Below are positions 26,178 to 36,244 of a stretch of 64,000 nucleotides of DNA, in pieces. The notes under the pieces were generated by a model. It saw only the letters and a list, made by a program, of their open reading frames with translations, was not told the origin of the DNA and ran no database searches. This DNA comes from PRO6 sp035565775 (GTDB taxonomy: Bacteria; Pseudomonadota; Alphaproteobacteria; Rhizobiales; Xanthobacteraceae). The stretch lies in the NCBI GenBank assembly GCA_035565775.1, contig DATMRW010000028.1, forward strand, positions 1 to 64,000. The letters are read 5' to 3'. A program made the translations under genes and the position numbers. How positions within the stretch are numbered: position 1 is the stretch's first letter; each line of letters opens with the position of its first letter.

Positions 26178-26777
26178 ATGCCTGAAACGAACCAAACGGC
26201 TGCCCGCGGCCGTCATTCTTCACTGTCGAATCTCGCGTGGCGTTCGCCGTCGCGCCTGCAGTCCGTTTTCATGGTGATCTTCGGCTCGGCCGTTCTGGCG
26301 CTGTCGGCCAAGATCAATGTGCCGCTGCCGTATGTGCCGATGACCATGCAGTCGCTGGTCGTCTTGAGCCTCGGCGTGATTTATGGCTGGCGTCTTGGCC
26401 TTGCGACCTATCTGGCCTATCTGGCCGAGGGCGCAATGGGCCTGCCGGTGTTCGCGGGGCCGGGCGCTGGCCCGCTCTATATGCTGGGCTCCACCGGCGG
26501 CTTCCTGGTCGGTTTCGCCGTCGCCATCGTCATCATCGGCTGGCTCAGCGAGCGCGGCTGGGATCGTTCGTTCTCGCGGATGTTCGCCGCGATGGCGCTC
26601 GGCCATGTCGCGATCTTCGCTTTCGGCTTCAGCTGGCTGGCCTATGGCATCGGTATCGGTGCCGAGAAGGCGTTCTGGGTCGGCGTTGTGCCGTTCCTCG
26701 CCGGTGCCGTCGTGAAGAACACGCTCGGCGCGCTGACCATGCCTGCGCTGCACCGCTACGCTGCGCGTCGCCAGTGA
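26178..26777 (+). CDS. bioY: BioY biotin transporter (ECF S-component)
   Basis: The 199-residue membrane protein has about six hydrophobic segments. It carries the family pattern AKINVPLPYVPMTMQSLVVL near 35-54 and GPGAGPLYMLGSTGGFLVGF near 94-113. BioY captures biotin with high affinity and can work alone or with an ECF ATPase module. No bioM/bioN genes are adjacent, so it may be solitary or share the ECF module. A strong terminator follows. Confidence 0.94.
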   Translation: MPETNQTAARGRHSSLSNLAWRSPSRLQSVFMVIFGSAVLALSAKINVPLPYVPMTMQSLVVLSLGVIYGWRLGLATYLAYLAEGAMGLPVFAGPGAGPLYMLGSTGGFLVGFAVAIVIIGWLSERGWDRSFSRMFAAMALGHVAIFAFGFSWLAYGIGIGAEKAFWVGVVPFLAGAVVKNTLGALTMPALHRYAARRQ

Positions 26778-26816
26778 GCCTTTCGCTGGCTGTGCCGGCG
26801 TGTCGCTGAAATGAAA

Positions 26817-26850
26817 ATGGCCGGTGCGATCTGCACCGGCCATTTTTGTT
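26817..26850 (+). terminator. Strong terminator between bioY and rne
   Basis: An 11-bp perfect stem (ATGGCCGGTGC at 26817-26827 with GCACCGGCCAT at 26833-26843), five-base loop and TTTTTGTTTTG tail. Runs of A precede the stem, so it can also serve the convergent rne gene on the other strand. Confidence 0.9.
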
Positions 26851-26912
26851 TTGTTCGTTCTGTTTGAGCTGGCTGCCGGGCTTGCGCCCGGCTTCCAGAT
26901 TTTGTTTTCCTG

Positions 26913-29900
26913 TCAGTTGCCGCTGCCGAAGCGGCGCGACCACCAGCCGGCCCGGCGCGGCTTGTCAGCCTCGGGCGCCGGAGCAGGGGCAGGCTCCTCG
27001 GACGAGTCCTGCGCCGGCTCTTCGGCAACCGGCGCCTGTTCGGCCGGAGCCGCGGCGGCGGGCGTCTCGACCGGGGCAGGCTGTTCAGCCTGAGCCGCAG
27101 GGGCCGCTTCGTTATCGCTGTAGAAGGTCACCTTCTCACGAACCGTCGAGCGGCGGCGGGCCGGCTTGGCTTCCTCGTCCGGGGCCTCAGGCATGGCCTC
27201 GGCAGGAGCTTCTGGCGCGGGCTGCTCGGGGGCGGGCGCGGCATGTTCTTCCGCCTCGGCGGAATCCGCGGCAGTCTCGGCCGGCTCGGCAGAGGCAGCA
27301 GAATCTGCGGTGTCGGCACCATCGCCCGACAGATCGGCGACAGCGTCCGCGGCCTCCGACTCAGTGACCGGACCAAGGTCGTCGCCGATCGCGCCGACCA
27401 GACCCGTAGCCGGGGCCTCGCCAGAAGCATCCGCATCGCCGCGACGACGGCGGCCACCGCGGCGGCCTCGGCGGCGCGGCCTGCGTTCCTCGTCGTCGTG
27501 CTCACCGGATTCGCCGGCTTCGGCCTCGGCGTCAACGTCAGTAGCGGCTTCACTGCCGAGCTCGTCGGCGCCTTCGGCCCCTTCATCGGACTCTTCGCCC
27601 TCGCTACCGGCAACAAGGTCGGCGGTCTCGCTCTCCTCGGTGGCCGCGCCGTCCTCGCGCGCCTCGCCACCCCGGCCGCGCCTGCGGCGGCGGCGACGGC
27701 GGCGGCGGCTATCGCCTTCACCATTGCCGTTGCTCTCGGCGGCAACCGCATCCTCGCCTTCGGCGCTTTCGACTTCGTGATCGCACTCGATCTCCTCATC
27801 CTCGACTACCTCGTCGGCGACGATGGACGGCGCCGCCGCGCGGGCCACCAGCAGGGCCTTGGCGGCCTCAAGCGTGTGGACCTGTTCGCCGCGGTCGATG
27901 GCGTAGGAGTGCTGGCCGCTGATGTGCTCATCGGCCGCGATCGAAATCGAGACGTCGAAGCTGGATTCGAGGTCGTGGAGATGGCCGCGCTTGTGGTTGA
28001 GCACATAGAGCGCGACATCGGTGCGGGTGCGCACCACGAGATTGTGGGTCGCGCCCTTCATCAGCACCTCTTCGAGGCCGCGGATGAGCTGCAGCGCAAC
28101 CGAGCCGACCGAGCGCAACCGGCCCGAGCCGCCGCAATGCGGGCAAACCTCGGTCGAGCTTTCCAGCATGCTAGCGCGGATGCGCTGGCGCGACATTTCG
28201 AGCAGGCCGAAATGGGAGATCCGGCCGACCTGGATGCGCGCCCGATCCTGCCGCAGGCAATCGCTCAGCTTACGCTCCACCGCACGGTTGTTGCGCTTCT
28301 CGTCCATATCGATGAAGTCGATGACGATCAGGCCGGCGAGGTCGCGCAGGCGGAGCTGACGTGCGACTTCTTCGGCAGCCTCAAGATTGGTCTTGAGCGC
28401 CGTATCCTCGATGTGGTGCTCGCGCGTCGACCGGCCGGAGTTGACGTCGATCGAGACGAGGGCCTCGGTCTGGTTGATGACCAGATAGCCGCCCGACTTG
28501 AGCTGCACCGTCGGCGAGAACATCGCGTCGAGCTGGCTCTCGACCCCCATCCGCGAGAACAGCGGCTGGTTGTCGTGATAGAGCTTCACCGCCTTTACGT
28601 TCGACGGCATCAGCATCTTCATGAAATCGCGGGCTTCGTGATAGCCGGCCTCGCCGGACACGAGGATATCGTCGATGTCCTTGTTGTAGAGGTCGCGGAG
28701 CGAGCGCTTGATCAGCGAGCCTTCCTCATAGACCAGCGTCGGCGCCTGCGAATTCAGCGTCGTGTCGCGGACGCGCTCCCACAGCCGAAGCAGGTATTCG
28801 AAGTCGCGCTTGATCTCCGGCTTGGTCCGCGAGGCGCCGGCGGTGCGCAGAATGATCCCCATGCCCTCGGGCACGTCGAGATCCTGCACGACCTCCTTGA
28901 GGCGCGAGCGATCCTGCGCCGAGGTGATCTTGCGGCTGATGCCGCCGCCGCGTGCGGTGTTTGGCATCAGGACGGCGTAGCGGCCGGCCAGCGACAGGTA
29001 GGTGGTCAGCGCCGCGCCCTTGTTGCCGCGCTCTTCCTTCACCACCTGGACGAGCATGACCTGGCGGCGCTTGATGACTTCCTGGATCTTGTACTGACGG
29101 CGCGGGCGGAAGCTACGCTCGGTTACTTCCTCAAGCGCATCGTCGCCGCCGACGGACTCGACTTCATCATCGTCGGAATCGTCGCCGTTCTCGTCGTCCT
29201 CATCCTCGTCGTCTTCGTCCTCGTCATCATCATGATGATCATCGTCATGGTGGTCATGATCGTCGTGGTGTTCGTCGTGAGCGTCGCTCTCGTCCGAAAC
29301 CGCGAGGGCCGAAACCTGCTCAGCGCTCTGCTGCTCGCCCTCGTGATGAGACTCGGACTCGCCATCGTTGCCCTCGGCGACCGCTTCGGACGCGGCGGCA
29401 AACGTGAGCGGCGCTGACGCGAAGGGCGGCAGCGGTACGCCATGACCGTCTTCAGCGTGCGGGGCGTCGGATGAATCCTCACGCGTCACGGCATCGACGG
29501 TCTGCTCGGATTCGGCCGCGGCAGGCGCAGCCTGCTCGGCGGTCTCGGCCTGCTGGGATGCATCCTCATGCGCGACGGCCTCAGGGGCGACCGCATCCGG
29601 AGTGCTGTCGCCATGGAGGACGTGCTCCTCCGAGTGCGACTCGGCGTGCACCTCGGCCTGCGCCTGATCATTGGCGTCGCCGGCCGCATCATGCGCTTCG
29701 GCCGGAGCGGCCAAATCTTCCGACTCGCCCACGATCGCGCTCTGCACGCGCTCGCCATGGTTGCGGCGGCGGGCGCTGCGATGGCGCGAGCGGCGGCGAT
29801 TCGAGCGGTTCTCGCTTTCCTCTTCGGCCTCACGGTGCGCGCGCTCGGCGTCCTCGATCAGGGCGAGGCGGTCGGCGACCGGGATCTGATAGTAGTCTGG

Positions 29901-30125
29901 GTGGATTTCGCTGAAGGCGAGGAATCCGTGGCGATTTCCGCCGTATTCGATGAAGGCTGCCTGGAGCGAGGGTTCGACCCGCGTCACCTTGGCCAGGTAG
30001 ATGTTGCCGCGGAGCTGCTTGCGGTTGGCTGACTCGAAGTCAAACTCTTCGACGCGATTGCCGCGGACCACGACCACCCGGGTCTCTTCCGGGTGGGTGG
30101 CGTCGATCAACATTTTGTTCGGCAT
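26913..30125 (-). CDS. rne: Ribonuclease E with large acidic insertion in the S1 domain
   Basis: The 1070-residue endonuclease initiates mRNA decay and rRNA/tRNA processing and scaffolds the degradosome. It starts MPNKMLIDATHPEETRVVVV (ATG 30125). The S1 domain begins near residue 38, is interrupted by a low-complexity, acidic insertion (about 85-340), and resumes at YKIQEVIKRRQVMLVQVVKE. The catalytic core keeps SIDVNSGRSTREHHIEDTAL and VIDFIDMDEKRNNRAVERKL, and the zinc link CPHCGGSGRLRS. The C-terminal part is disordered, with an Arg run and Ala/Glu/Pro-rich segments, and ends RRAGWWSRRFGSGN. The leader of several hundred bases is consistent with autoregulation. Confidence 0.96.
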   Translation of the reverse strand: MPNKMLIDATHPEETRVVVVRGNRVEEFDFESANRKQLRGNIYLAKVTRVEPSLQAAFIEYGGNRHGFLAFSEIHPDYYQIPVADRLALIEDAERAHREAEEESENRSNRRRSRHRSARRRNHGERVQSAIVGESEDLAAPAEAHDAAGDANDQAQAEVHAESHSEEHVLHGDSTPDAVAPEAVAHEDASQQAETAEQAAPAAAESEQTVDAVTREDSSDAPHAEDGHGVPLPPFASAPLTFAAASEAVAEGNDGESESHHEGEQQSAEQVSALAVSDESDAHDEHHDDHDHHDDDHHDDDEDEDDEDEDDENGDDSDDDEVESVGGDDALEEVTERSFRPRRQYKIQEVIKRRQVMLVQVVKEERGNKGAALTTYLSLAGRYAVLMPNTARGGGISRKITSAQDRSRLKEVVQDLDVPEGMGIILRTAGASRTKPEIKRDFEYLLRLWERVRDTTLNSQAPTLVYEEGSLIKRSLRDLYNKDIDDILVSGEAGYHEARDFMKMLMPSNVKAVKLYHDNQPLFSRMGVESQLDAMFSPTVQLKSGGYLVINQTEALVSIDVNSGRSTREHHIEDTALKTNLEAAEEVARQLRLRDLAGLIVIDFIDMDEKRNNRAVERKLSDCLRQDRARIQVGRISHFGLLEMSRQRIRASMLESSTEVCPHCGGSGRLRSVGSVALQLIRGLEEVLMKGATHNLVVRTRTDVALYVLNHKRGHLHDLESSFDVSISIAADEHISGQHSYAIDRGEQVHTLEAAKALLVARAAAPSIVADEVVEDEEIECDHEVESAEGEDAVAAESNGNGEGDSRRRRRRRRRRGRGGEAREDGAATEESETADLVAGSEGEESDEGAEGADELGSEAATDVDAEAEAGESGEHDDEERRPRRRGRRGGRRRRGDADASGEAPATGLVGAIGDDLGPVTESEAADAVADLSGDGADTADSAASAEPAETAADSAEAEEHAAPAPEQPAPEAPAEAMPEAPDEEAKPARRRSTVREKVTFYSDNEAAPAAQAEQPAPVETPAAAAPAEQAPVAEEPAQDSSEEPAPAPAPEADKPRRAGWWSRRFGSGN

Positions 30126-30942
30126 GTAAGGACTCTTGCTGGCAGAAGCTGCGTCCGGCGGCCCATGCGTTCGGCATGGCCGGAGAGGGATACAGTCCAC
30201 CTGATTCGGGAGGGACGGAAAGGCCGAAACGCGATCGCAGATGCCCGGTCACACTTCCCGTCGGCACAGCGCGGCGGGCACGCAAGGTGCGTCGCAGTGG
30301 CTCGACACTGTCGGAATTCGTGGTCGGAACATTCTTCTGGCGCATATACGTCGGCCCAAGAGAACACACAGAGCGGCGATTACCGCTGTATTTGTTTGCT
30401 GGCGGCGCCAGCGCGGCGCCAAGACGCTACAAGACGCTCGCAGGCAATATTCATCGAGCCTTTCAGCAGCGATGCCGGACACTTGTGCCAAACCCGCTCC
30501 TGCAGAGAGAAGATCAGGGGCCGGGTACCGCTCGGGCTTGACCACTTGCCGCAACAGCCGCGATCCGCGCTGGCTGCAGGGGAAGGGGTGAACGCTCAGG
30601 TCTCTGAAAAATCCGGCCACTCATTCGGACCGCAGGATTTTCTGAGTGCCTGACGCTGCACCAAGAGGCTAACGCGACACAACCGGAAGTTTTACCGTCA
30701 GCTATTCATACATACGTCTATTGCCGTGCGCTGGCAAGCAAAGCTTCGCACCGAAAAAACGCCGGAATTCTCAATGGAGCGGACCCGGCCGGGAGCCGGT
30801 CTGCGGCTACCTTCGCGGCGGAACCTTTGCCCGATGGCAACTGATTCAAGAAAATTTACGCGATCCCGCGATTGCCGGTTAGCAGGCGGTTAACCGTGCG
30901 CCTCTATTCGGATATCAGTTTGAACCCGGAGGCGGGGATTCC
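30126..30942. other. Long divergent spacer rne / amidase
   Basis: About 820 bases with no supportable gene. Most probably serves as the long rne leader, since RNase E mRNAs carry 5' structures for autoregulation. A CACTCA...TGAGTG stem (30618-30648) is one candidate structure. The amidase gene has its GGAGG site at the right end. No sRNA gene could be assigned. Confidence 0.4.
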
Positions 30943-32235
30943 GTGGTCAGTTGGCGAATTCAGAGCATCGCGCTAGGCGCTACGCTGTTGTTTGCAGCGG
31001 TGTTTTCGCTCGGTTCCGATTCCGCGCGGGCGGCCGGCAGGACCGAATCTGCCGCCGTCGCTGCCGCTCCCTTGCGCGCCGGCGTGCCGGTCGCCTCCGA
31101 TGCGCGGCTGGCGGGCGACCAGAAGCAGACACGCTTCATTCTCGATCTCGATCGCAAAATCCCGGTGTCCGCCTTCGCGCTGGCCGATCCCTACCGGGTG
31201 GTACTGGATGTGCCCGAAGTGTCGTTCCGCGTCGGCAAGGACGTCGGAACCAGCGCTAGGGGCTTGATCAAGGCGTTTCGCTACGGCTTGGTGATGGCGG
31301 GCGGATCGCGGATTGTGTTCGATCTGACCGGCCCCGCCAAGATCGACAAGGTGACCGTGCTGGAGGCCGAAAAGGGCCAGCCGTCGCGACTCGTCCTCGA
31401 ATTGTCGGCGGTCGACCGCGAGACGTTTATGCGCACCCTGGCCGCGGACAGCGCCGAACGGAGCCGCGCCGAGCAGAAGGCGGCGAATGTGGCCCCCGCT
31501 GCAGACGTCGCGCATGGGGCCGACGATGGACGCCCGGTGATCGTTATCGATCCCGGTCACGGCGGCATCGATAACGGCACGCAGGCGGCCAGCGGCGAGG
31601 CAGAGAAGGACATCGTTCTCGAATATGCGCTGGCGCTGCGCGACCGCCTTGCGAAAACCGGCAAATATCGCGTGCTCATGACCCGAAGCGACGACACCTT
31701 CGTCGCGCTGGGCGAGCGGGTTCGGATCGCGCGCCGCCAGAACGCGGCGCTGTTCATGTCGATCCACGCCGACGCCTTGCCGAAGGGCGAGGGCGACGCA
31801 CGCGGTGCCACGATCTACACGCTCTCCGACCGCGCGTCCGACGCCGAAGCCCAGCGGCTCGCCGACTCGGAAAACAAGGCCGACACCATTGCCGGCGTCG
31901 ACCTCACCGAAGAGCCGACCGAGGTCGCGGACATTTTGATCGATCTGGCGCAGCGCGAGACGAAAACCTTCTCCCATCGTTTCGCCCATGTCCTGCAGAA
32001 CGAGATGAAGGGCGTGATGCTGATGCACAAGCGGCCGATCAAGTCGGCGGGCTTCAAGGTGCTGAAGGCGCCGGATGTACCCTCCGTGCTGGTCGAGCTT
32101 GGCTACGTCTCGAACAAGAGCGATTTGCAGCGCCTTGTGTCGGACGACTGGCGGGCCAAGAGCGTCGGCGCGGTCGCGAAGGCCGTGGAAGTCTATTTTG
32201 GAAAACGCATGGTCTCAGTGACGGCGCAGGACTGA
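30943..32235 (+). CDS. amiC: N-acetylmuramoyl-L-alanine amidase with AMIN domain
   Basis: The 430-residue protein starts at GTG 30943, preceded by GGAGGCGGGG. A signal peptide (MVSWRIQSIALGATLLFAAV) is followed by an AMIN domain (about 60-165) for septal targeting and an Amidase_3 zinc domain. Zinc ligands and catalytic Glu are visible in VIDPGHGGIDNG, GEAEKDIVLEYAL, FMSIHADALP and SVLVELGYVSNKSD. It cleaves peptide stems from glycan strands during daughter-cell separation. The symbol follows the AmiC-type layout. PBP1A is encoded next. Confidence 0.92.
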   Translation: MVSWRIQSIALGATLLFAAVFSLGSDSARAAGRTESAAVAAAPLRAGVPVASDARLAGDQKQTRFILDLDRKIPVSAFALADPYRVVLDVPEVSFRVGKDVGTSARGLIKAFRYGLVMAGGSRIVFDLTGPAKIDKVTVLEAEKGQPSRLVLELSAVDRETFMRTLAADSAERSRAEQKAANVAPAADVAHGADDGRPVIVIDPGHGGIDNGTQAASGEAEKDIVLEYALALRDRLAKTGKYRVLMTRSDDTFVALGERVRIARRQNAALFMSIHADALPKGEGDARGATIYTLSDRASDAEAQRLADSENKADTIAGVDLTEEPTEVADILIDLAQRETKTFSHRFAHVLQNEMKGVMLMHKRPIKSAGFKVLKAPDVPSVLVELGYVSNKSDLQRLVSDDWRAKSVGAVAKAVEVYFGKRMVSVTAQD

Positions 32236-32484
32236 TCCGGCGCGCACTTGGTCTCTGCCGCTGGCGGGCCGAGATTCTGGTTGCATGGGGCACTCAAGCC
32301 CTAGTTTAGCCACAGCACGGGCTTTATAGAGAGGTCGCGCTAGGGCGGCGAATCGGTACTGCGATCAGTCTCAGCGGACGGGTATGCGCCGGCGGGTTGC
32401 AGATTTCGTTGGGCATTCCGGGCAAATGTTGACCCCGAAGACCGCGCCGTCTTGAGAGGCGCAACCACTGAGGCGAACTCGACA

Positions 32485-34968
32485 ATGCGGTTTCTGCTGC
32501 GATTCATGGGCTTCTTGTTTGCGGCCGGGACCATCGTGTTCCTTGTTGGCGTCGGCGCCGTCGCAGGCCTGATCTGGCATTTTTCCAAGGACTTGCCGGA
32601 ATATTCTCAGCTTCAGAATTATGAGCCGCCGGTGATGACGCGCGTCCACGCCGGCGACGGCTCGCTGCTCGCCGAGTATTCGCGCGAGCGTCGGTTGTAC
32701 CTGCCGATTCAGGCGGTTCCGAAGAGCGTCATCAACGCCTTCCTCGCGGCCGAGGATAAGAATTTTTATGAGCACGGCGGCATCGACTTCACCGGTCTGG
32801 CCCGTGCCGCGATGCTGTACGTCCAGAACATCGGCTCGAACCGCCGCCCGCAGGGCGCCTCGACCATCACCCAGCAGGTGGCGAAAAACTTTCTGCTGAC
32901 CAACGAGGTTTCGTTCGACCGGAAGATCAAGGAAGCGCTGCTGGCGATGCGGCTGGAGCGCGCCTATTCCAAGGACAAGATCCTCGAGCTCTATCTCAAC
33001 GAGATCTATCTCGGCCTTGGCGCCTACGGCATCGCGGCGGCTTCGCTGGTCTATTTCGACAAGTCCGTGAATGAGCTGACCACTTCCGAGGCGGCCTATC
33101 TCGCGGCGCTGCCCAAAGCGCCGGCGGCGCTGCACCCGGTGCGCAACCGCGACCGCGCGATCGAGCGCCGCAACTATGTGATCGACCGCCTGTACGAGAA
33201 TGGCTGGATCAAGCAGGCCGAGGCCGAAGCCGCGCGCAAGGAGGTGCTGCACGTCACCAGCCGCAACAGCGGCCACACCTTCGCAGGCGAGTACTTTGCC
33301 GAGGAGGTGCGCCGCGACATTTTGGACCGCTACGGCGAGAAGAAGCTCTATGAGGGCGGCCTGTCGGTGCGTACCACGCTCGATCCGAAACTGCAGATCG
33401 TCGCCCGCCAGGCCTTTGTGCAGGGGCTGGTGAAATATGACGAGGCGCAGGGCTGGCGCGGCGCGCACACCAAGCTCGACGTTGCCGGTGATTGGGGCGT
33501 CAAGCTCGCCGACGTGAAGGCGCTGTCCGACATTTCGCCGTGGCGTCTCGCGGTCGTGCTTGAGGTCAACGACCAGTCGGCGCGGATCGGTTTCCAGCCG
33601 GGCCGGGAGCTCGGCGGCGCGGTCTCCAAGACGCGGGCGATCGGCGCCATTCCGCTCGACGGCGTGAAATGGGCGAAGGCAGCCAGCGGCGCCGCGCGGA
33701 ACAAGACCCCGACTTCGGTCGCGCAGGTTCTTCATGTCGGCGACGTGATCTATGCCGATCCGTTGATCGGCAAGGATGCGAAGCCGATCGAGGGCCAGTA
33801 CCGGCTGCGGCAGATCCCGGAAGTGTCCGGCGCGATGGTGGTGATGGACCCCTCGACCGGCCGCGTGCTGGCGATGGTCGGGGGCTTCTCGTTCGATCAG
33901 AGCCAGTTCAACCGCGCCACGCAGGCCTATCGCCAGCCCGGATCGTCCTTCAAGCCGTTCGTCTATTCGACCGCCTTGGATAATGGCTACACGCCGTCCA
34001 CCATGGTCATCGACGCGCCGATCGAGATCGATCAGGGATCGGGCGTGGGCGTCTGGCGTCCGGATAACTATTCGTCCGGCAAGTATTATGGCCCGACCAC
34101 GCTGCGAAACGCGCTGCAGCGCTCGCTGAACACCGTGACGGTGCGGCTGGCGCAGGACGTCGGCATGCCGATGATCGGCGAATACGCCAAGCGGTTCGGC
34201 ATCTACGACACGCTGCCAAACTACCTGTCCTATGCCCTCGGCGCCGGTGAAACGACGGTGATGCGGATGGTGTCCGGCTATGCGATGTTCGCCAACGGCG
34301 GCCGCCGCGTGACGCCGACGCTGATCGATCGCATTCAGGATCGCTACGGCCGCACGATCTACCGCCACGACCAGCGCGAATGCCGGGGCTGCGAAGCGCC
34401 GGAGGGCTGGAAGGACCAGGCCGAGCCGGTGCTGATCGATCGCCGCGAGCAGGTGCTCGACGCCATGACCACCTATCAGATCACCTCGCTGATGGAAGGC
34501 GTGGTCCAGCGCGGCACCGCGACGGTGCTCCGCGAGGTCGGCAAGCCGATCGCGGGCAAGACGGGCACCACCAACGATCAGAAGGATGCGTGGTTCGTCG
34601 GCTTCTCGCCGGACATCGCCATCGGCGTCTATATCGGCTACGACAAGCCGCGCAACCTCGGCCGCACCGCGACCGGCGGTCAGCTTGCCGCTCCCATCGT
34701 CAAGGACTTTTTGAAGATCGCGCTGGCGGACAAGCCAGCGGTGCCCTTCCGCGTGCCGCCGGGCCTCAAGCTGATCCGCGTCGATGCCAAGACCGGCATG
34801 CGCGTCGGACCCGGGAGCTCGGGCGGCACCATTCTCGAAGCCTTCAAGCCGGGCACCGCGCCGCCGGATAACTACTCGATCATCGGGGTTGCCGACGCCG
34901 ACGGTCGCTCGATTACGCCGGACGCCGACCGCGCAATCATCCACTCGGGCACGGGCGGTCTCTACTAA
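32485..34968 (+). CDS. mrcA: Penicillin-binding protein 1A
   Basis: The 827-residue bifunctional enzyme polymerises and cross-links peptidoglycan. It starts MRFLLRFMGFLFAAGTIVFL with one membrane anchor. The glycosyltransferase domain has catalytic Glu in AAEDKNFYEHGGID and the QGASTITQQVAKNFLL motif. An OB-like insert precedes the transpeptidase domain, with SxxK in PGSSFKPFVYSTALDNGYTP, SLN in RSLNTVTVRLAQ, and KTGTT near 689. Length is normal for alphaproteobacterial PBP1A. Pairing with the upstream amidase is common in this group. Confidence 0.96.
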   Translation: MRFLLRFMGFLFAAGTIVFLVGVGAVAGLIWHFSKDLPEYSQLQNYEPPVMTRVHAGDGSLLAEYSRERRLYLPIQAVPKSVINAFLAAEDKNFYEHGGIDFTGLARAAMLYVQNIGSNRRPQGASTITQQVAKNFLLTNEVSFDRKIKEALLAMRLERAYSKDKILELYLNEIYLGLGAYGIAAASLVYFDKSVNELTTSEAAYLAALPKAPAALHPVRNRDRAIERRNYVIDRLYENGWIKQAEAEAARKEVLHVTSRNSGHTFAGEYFAEEVRRDILDRYGEKKLYEGGLSVRTTLDPKLQIVARQAFVQGLVKYDEAQGWRGAHTKLDVAGDWGVKLADVKALSDISPWRLAVVLEVNDQSARIGFQPGRELGGAVSKTRAIGAIPLDGVKWAKAASGAARNKTPTSVAQVLHVGDVIYADPLIGKDAKPIEGQYRLRQIPEVSGAMVVMDPSTGRVLAMVGGFSFDQSQFNRATQAYRQPGSSFKPFVYSTALDNGYTPSTMVIDAPIEIDQGSGVGVWRPDNYSSGKYYGPTTLRNALQRSLNTVTVRLAQDVGMPMIGEYAKRFGIYDTLPNYLSYALGAGETTVMRMVSGYAMFANGGRRVTPTLIDRIQDRYGRTIYRHDQRECRGCEAPEGWKDQAEPVLIDRREQVLDAMTTYQITSLMEGVVQRGTATVLREVGKPIAGKTGTTNDQKDAWFVGFSPDIAIGVYIGYDKPRNLGRTATGGQLAAPIVKDFLKIALADKPAVPFRVPPGLKLIRVDAKTGMRVGPGSSGGTILEAFKPGTAPPDNYSIIGVADADGRSITPDADRAIIHSGTGGLY

Positions 34969-35051
34969 CGAGATTGCCTTAACCCGGCGAGGCGGGTACA
35001 CCCGGCTTCAATCCATTCACTGCGCGAATGCGCCGTACAATTTGAAGTGCT

Positions 35052-36183
35052 ATGCGACCTGAAATTGAACGTATTGTCGAAGAGATCAAGCAGTCAGTCG
35101 GGCTGCTGAGGAGGCATCTTTGACGTCGATGCTTCCACGGCGCGTCTCGCCGAACTGAACAAGATCGCCGAAGATCCTGATCTCTGGAACGATCCCCAGA
35201 AAGCGCAGAAGCTGATGCAGGAACGCACCTCGCTCGAGGATGCGCTCGGCGGCATCGGCCGCATCATGCTGGAGCTGGAAGACCAGACCGGCATGATCGA
35301 GCTTGGCGAAGCCGAGGAGGACGAGGCCGTCATCCAGGAAGCCGAGCAGGCGCTCAAGGCCCTCAAGAAGGAGGTGGCGCGCCGCGAGCTCGAGGCGCTG
35401 CTTTCCGGCGAGGCGGACCGTTTCGACACCTATCTCGAAGTGCACGCCGGCGCCGGCGGCACCGAGAGCCAGGATTGGGCCTCGATTCTGCTGCGCATGT
35501 ACACCCGCTGGGCGGAAGCGCATAAATTCAAGGTCGAGCTGCTCGAAGAGACCGAGGGCGACGAAGCCGGCATCAAGTCGGCGACGATCCAGATCTCCGG
35601 TCACAACGCCTATGGCTGGCTGAAGTCGGAAGGCGGCGTGCATCGTCTCGTGCGTATCTCGCCGTTCGATTCCAACGCGCGGCGGCACACCTCGTTTTCG
35701 AGCGTGGCGGTTTATCCGGTGGTCGACGACTCGATCAAGATCGAGATCAACGAGTCCGATGTCCGCGTCGATACGATGCGTTCGGGTGGCGCGGGCGGTC
35801 AGCACGTCAACAAGACCGAGTCGGCGGTGCGTCTCACCCATATCCCGACCGGCGTTGCCGTGGTCTGTCAGGCCGGCCGTTCGCAGCACAAGAACCGCGC
35901 CCAGGCGTGGGACATGCTGCGTGCGCGGCTCTACGAGATCGAGCTGAAGAAGCGCGAGGAGAAGGCCGCGGCCGATCAGGCCGCCAAGACCGATATCGGC
36001 TGGGGCCACCAGATCCGCTCTTACGTTCTGCAGCCTTATCAGATGGTCAAGGACCTGCGGACCGGCGTGCAGACCTCGGATACCGCCGGCGTTCTCGACG
36101 GCGACCTCGACGAGTTCATGGCGGCCGCGCTCGCGCAGAAGGCTTTCGGCACAACGCCCGGCGCCATCGAAGACGTCGACTGA
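35052..36183 (+). CDS. prfB: Peptide chain release factor 2, programmed +1 frameshift
   Basis: RF2 terminates translation at UGA and UAA. The gene starts at ATG 35052 (MRPEIERIVEEIKQSVGLLR) and meets an in-frame TGA at 35121-35123 inside CTTTGAC. Shifting +1 after CTT continues as DVDASTARLAELNKIAEDPD and gives a 376-residue protein. An AGGAGG sequence sits three bases before CTT, matching the classical autoregulatory frameshift site. The recognition motif SPF (RISPFDSNARR) and the catalytic GGQ (GGAGGQHVNKTESAV) are intact. Treating the part after the TGA as a shorter gene would miss the true start. Confidence 0.96.
35112..35124 (+). promoter_or_regulatory. prfB programmed frameshift signal
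   Basis: AGGAGG (35109-35114) precedes CTTTGAC (35118-35124). The internal Shine-Dalgarno and the slippery CTT followed by the UGA stop and C reproduce the known RF2 frameshift cassette, so low RF2 promotes its own synthesis. Confidence 0.92.
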
Positions 36184-36212
36184 TTCCGTTCGGTCTATCG
36201 GTTAATATCTGC

Positions 36213-36244
36213 ACCTCCGGATCGCGATTTTGCGAACCGGAGGT
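36213..36244 (+). terminator. Stem-loop after prfB
   Basis: ACCTCCGG (36213-36220) pairs with CCGGAGGT (36237-36244), and an inner TCGC/GCGA extends the stem. No T tract follows, so termination would be weak or Rho-assisted. Confidence 0.45.

Noticed and set aside
26846..27367. Open frame continuing past the bioY terminator
   Set aside because: It begins inside a terminator and runs antisense to the rne 3' end.
27243..29417. Open frame of about 720 codons opposite rne
   Set aside because: Shadow of the low-complexity rne coding sequence; hydrophobic runs are the complement of acidic repeats.
29123..29482. Thr/Met-rich tandem-like repeat as a CRISPR or satellite
   Set aside because: The repeats are GAC/CAC codon runs of the acidic RNase E insertion, without uniform repeat and spacer lengths.
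32371..35001. Open frame of about 870 codons opposite mrcA
   Set aside because: Antisense shadow caused by GC-biased third positions; the PBP1A motifs on the other strand are complete.
35215..36183. prfB starting at the first ATG after the TGA
   Set aside because: The N-terminal part with the frameshift cassette upstream matches RF2, so the true start is 35052.
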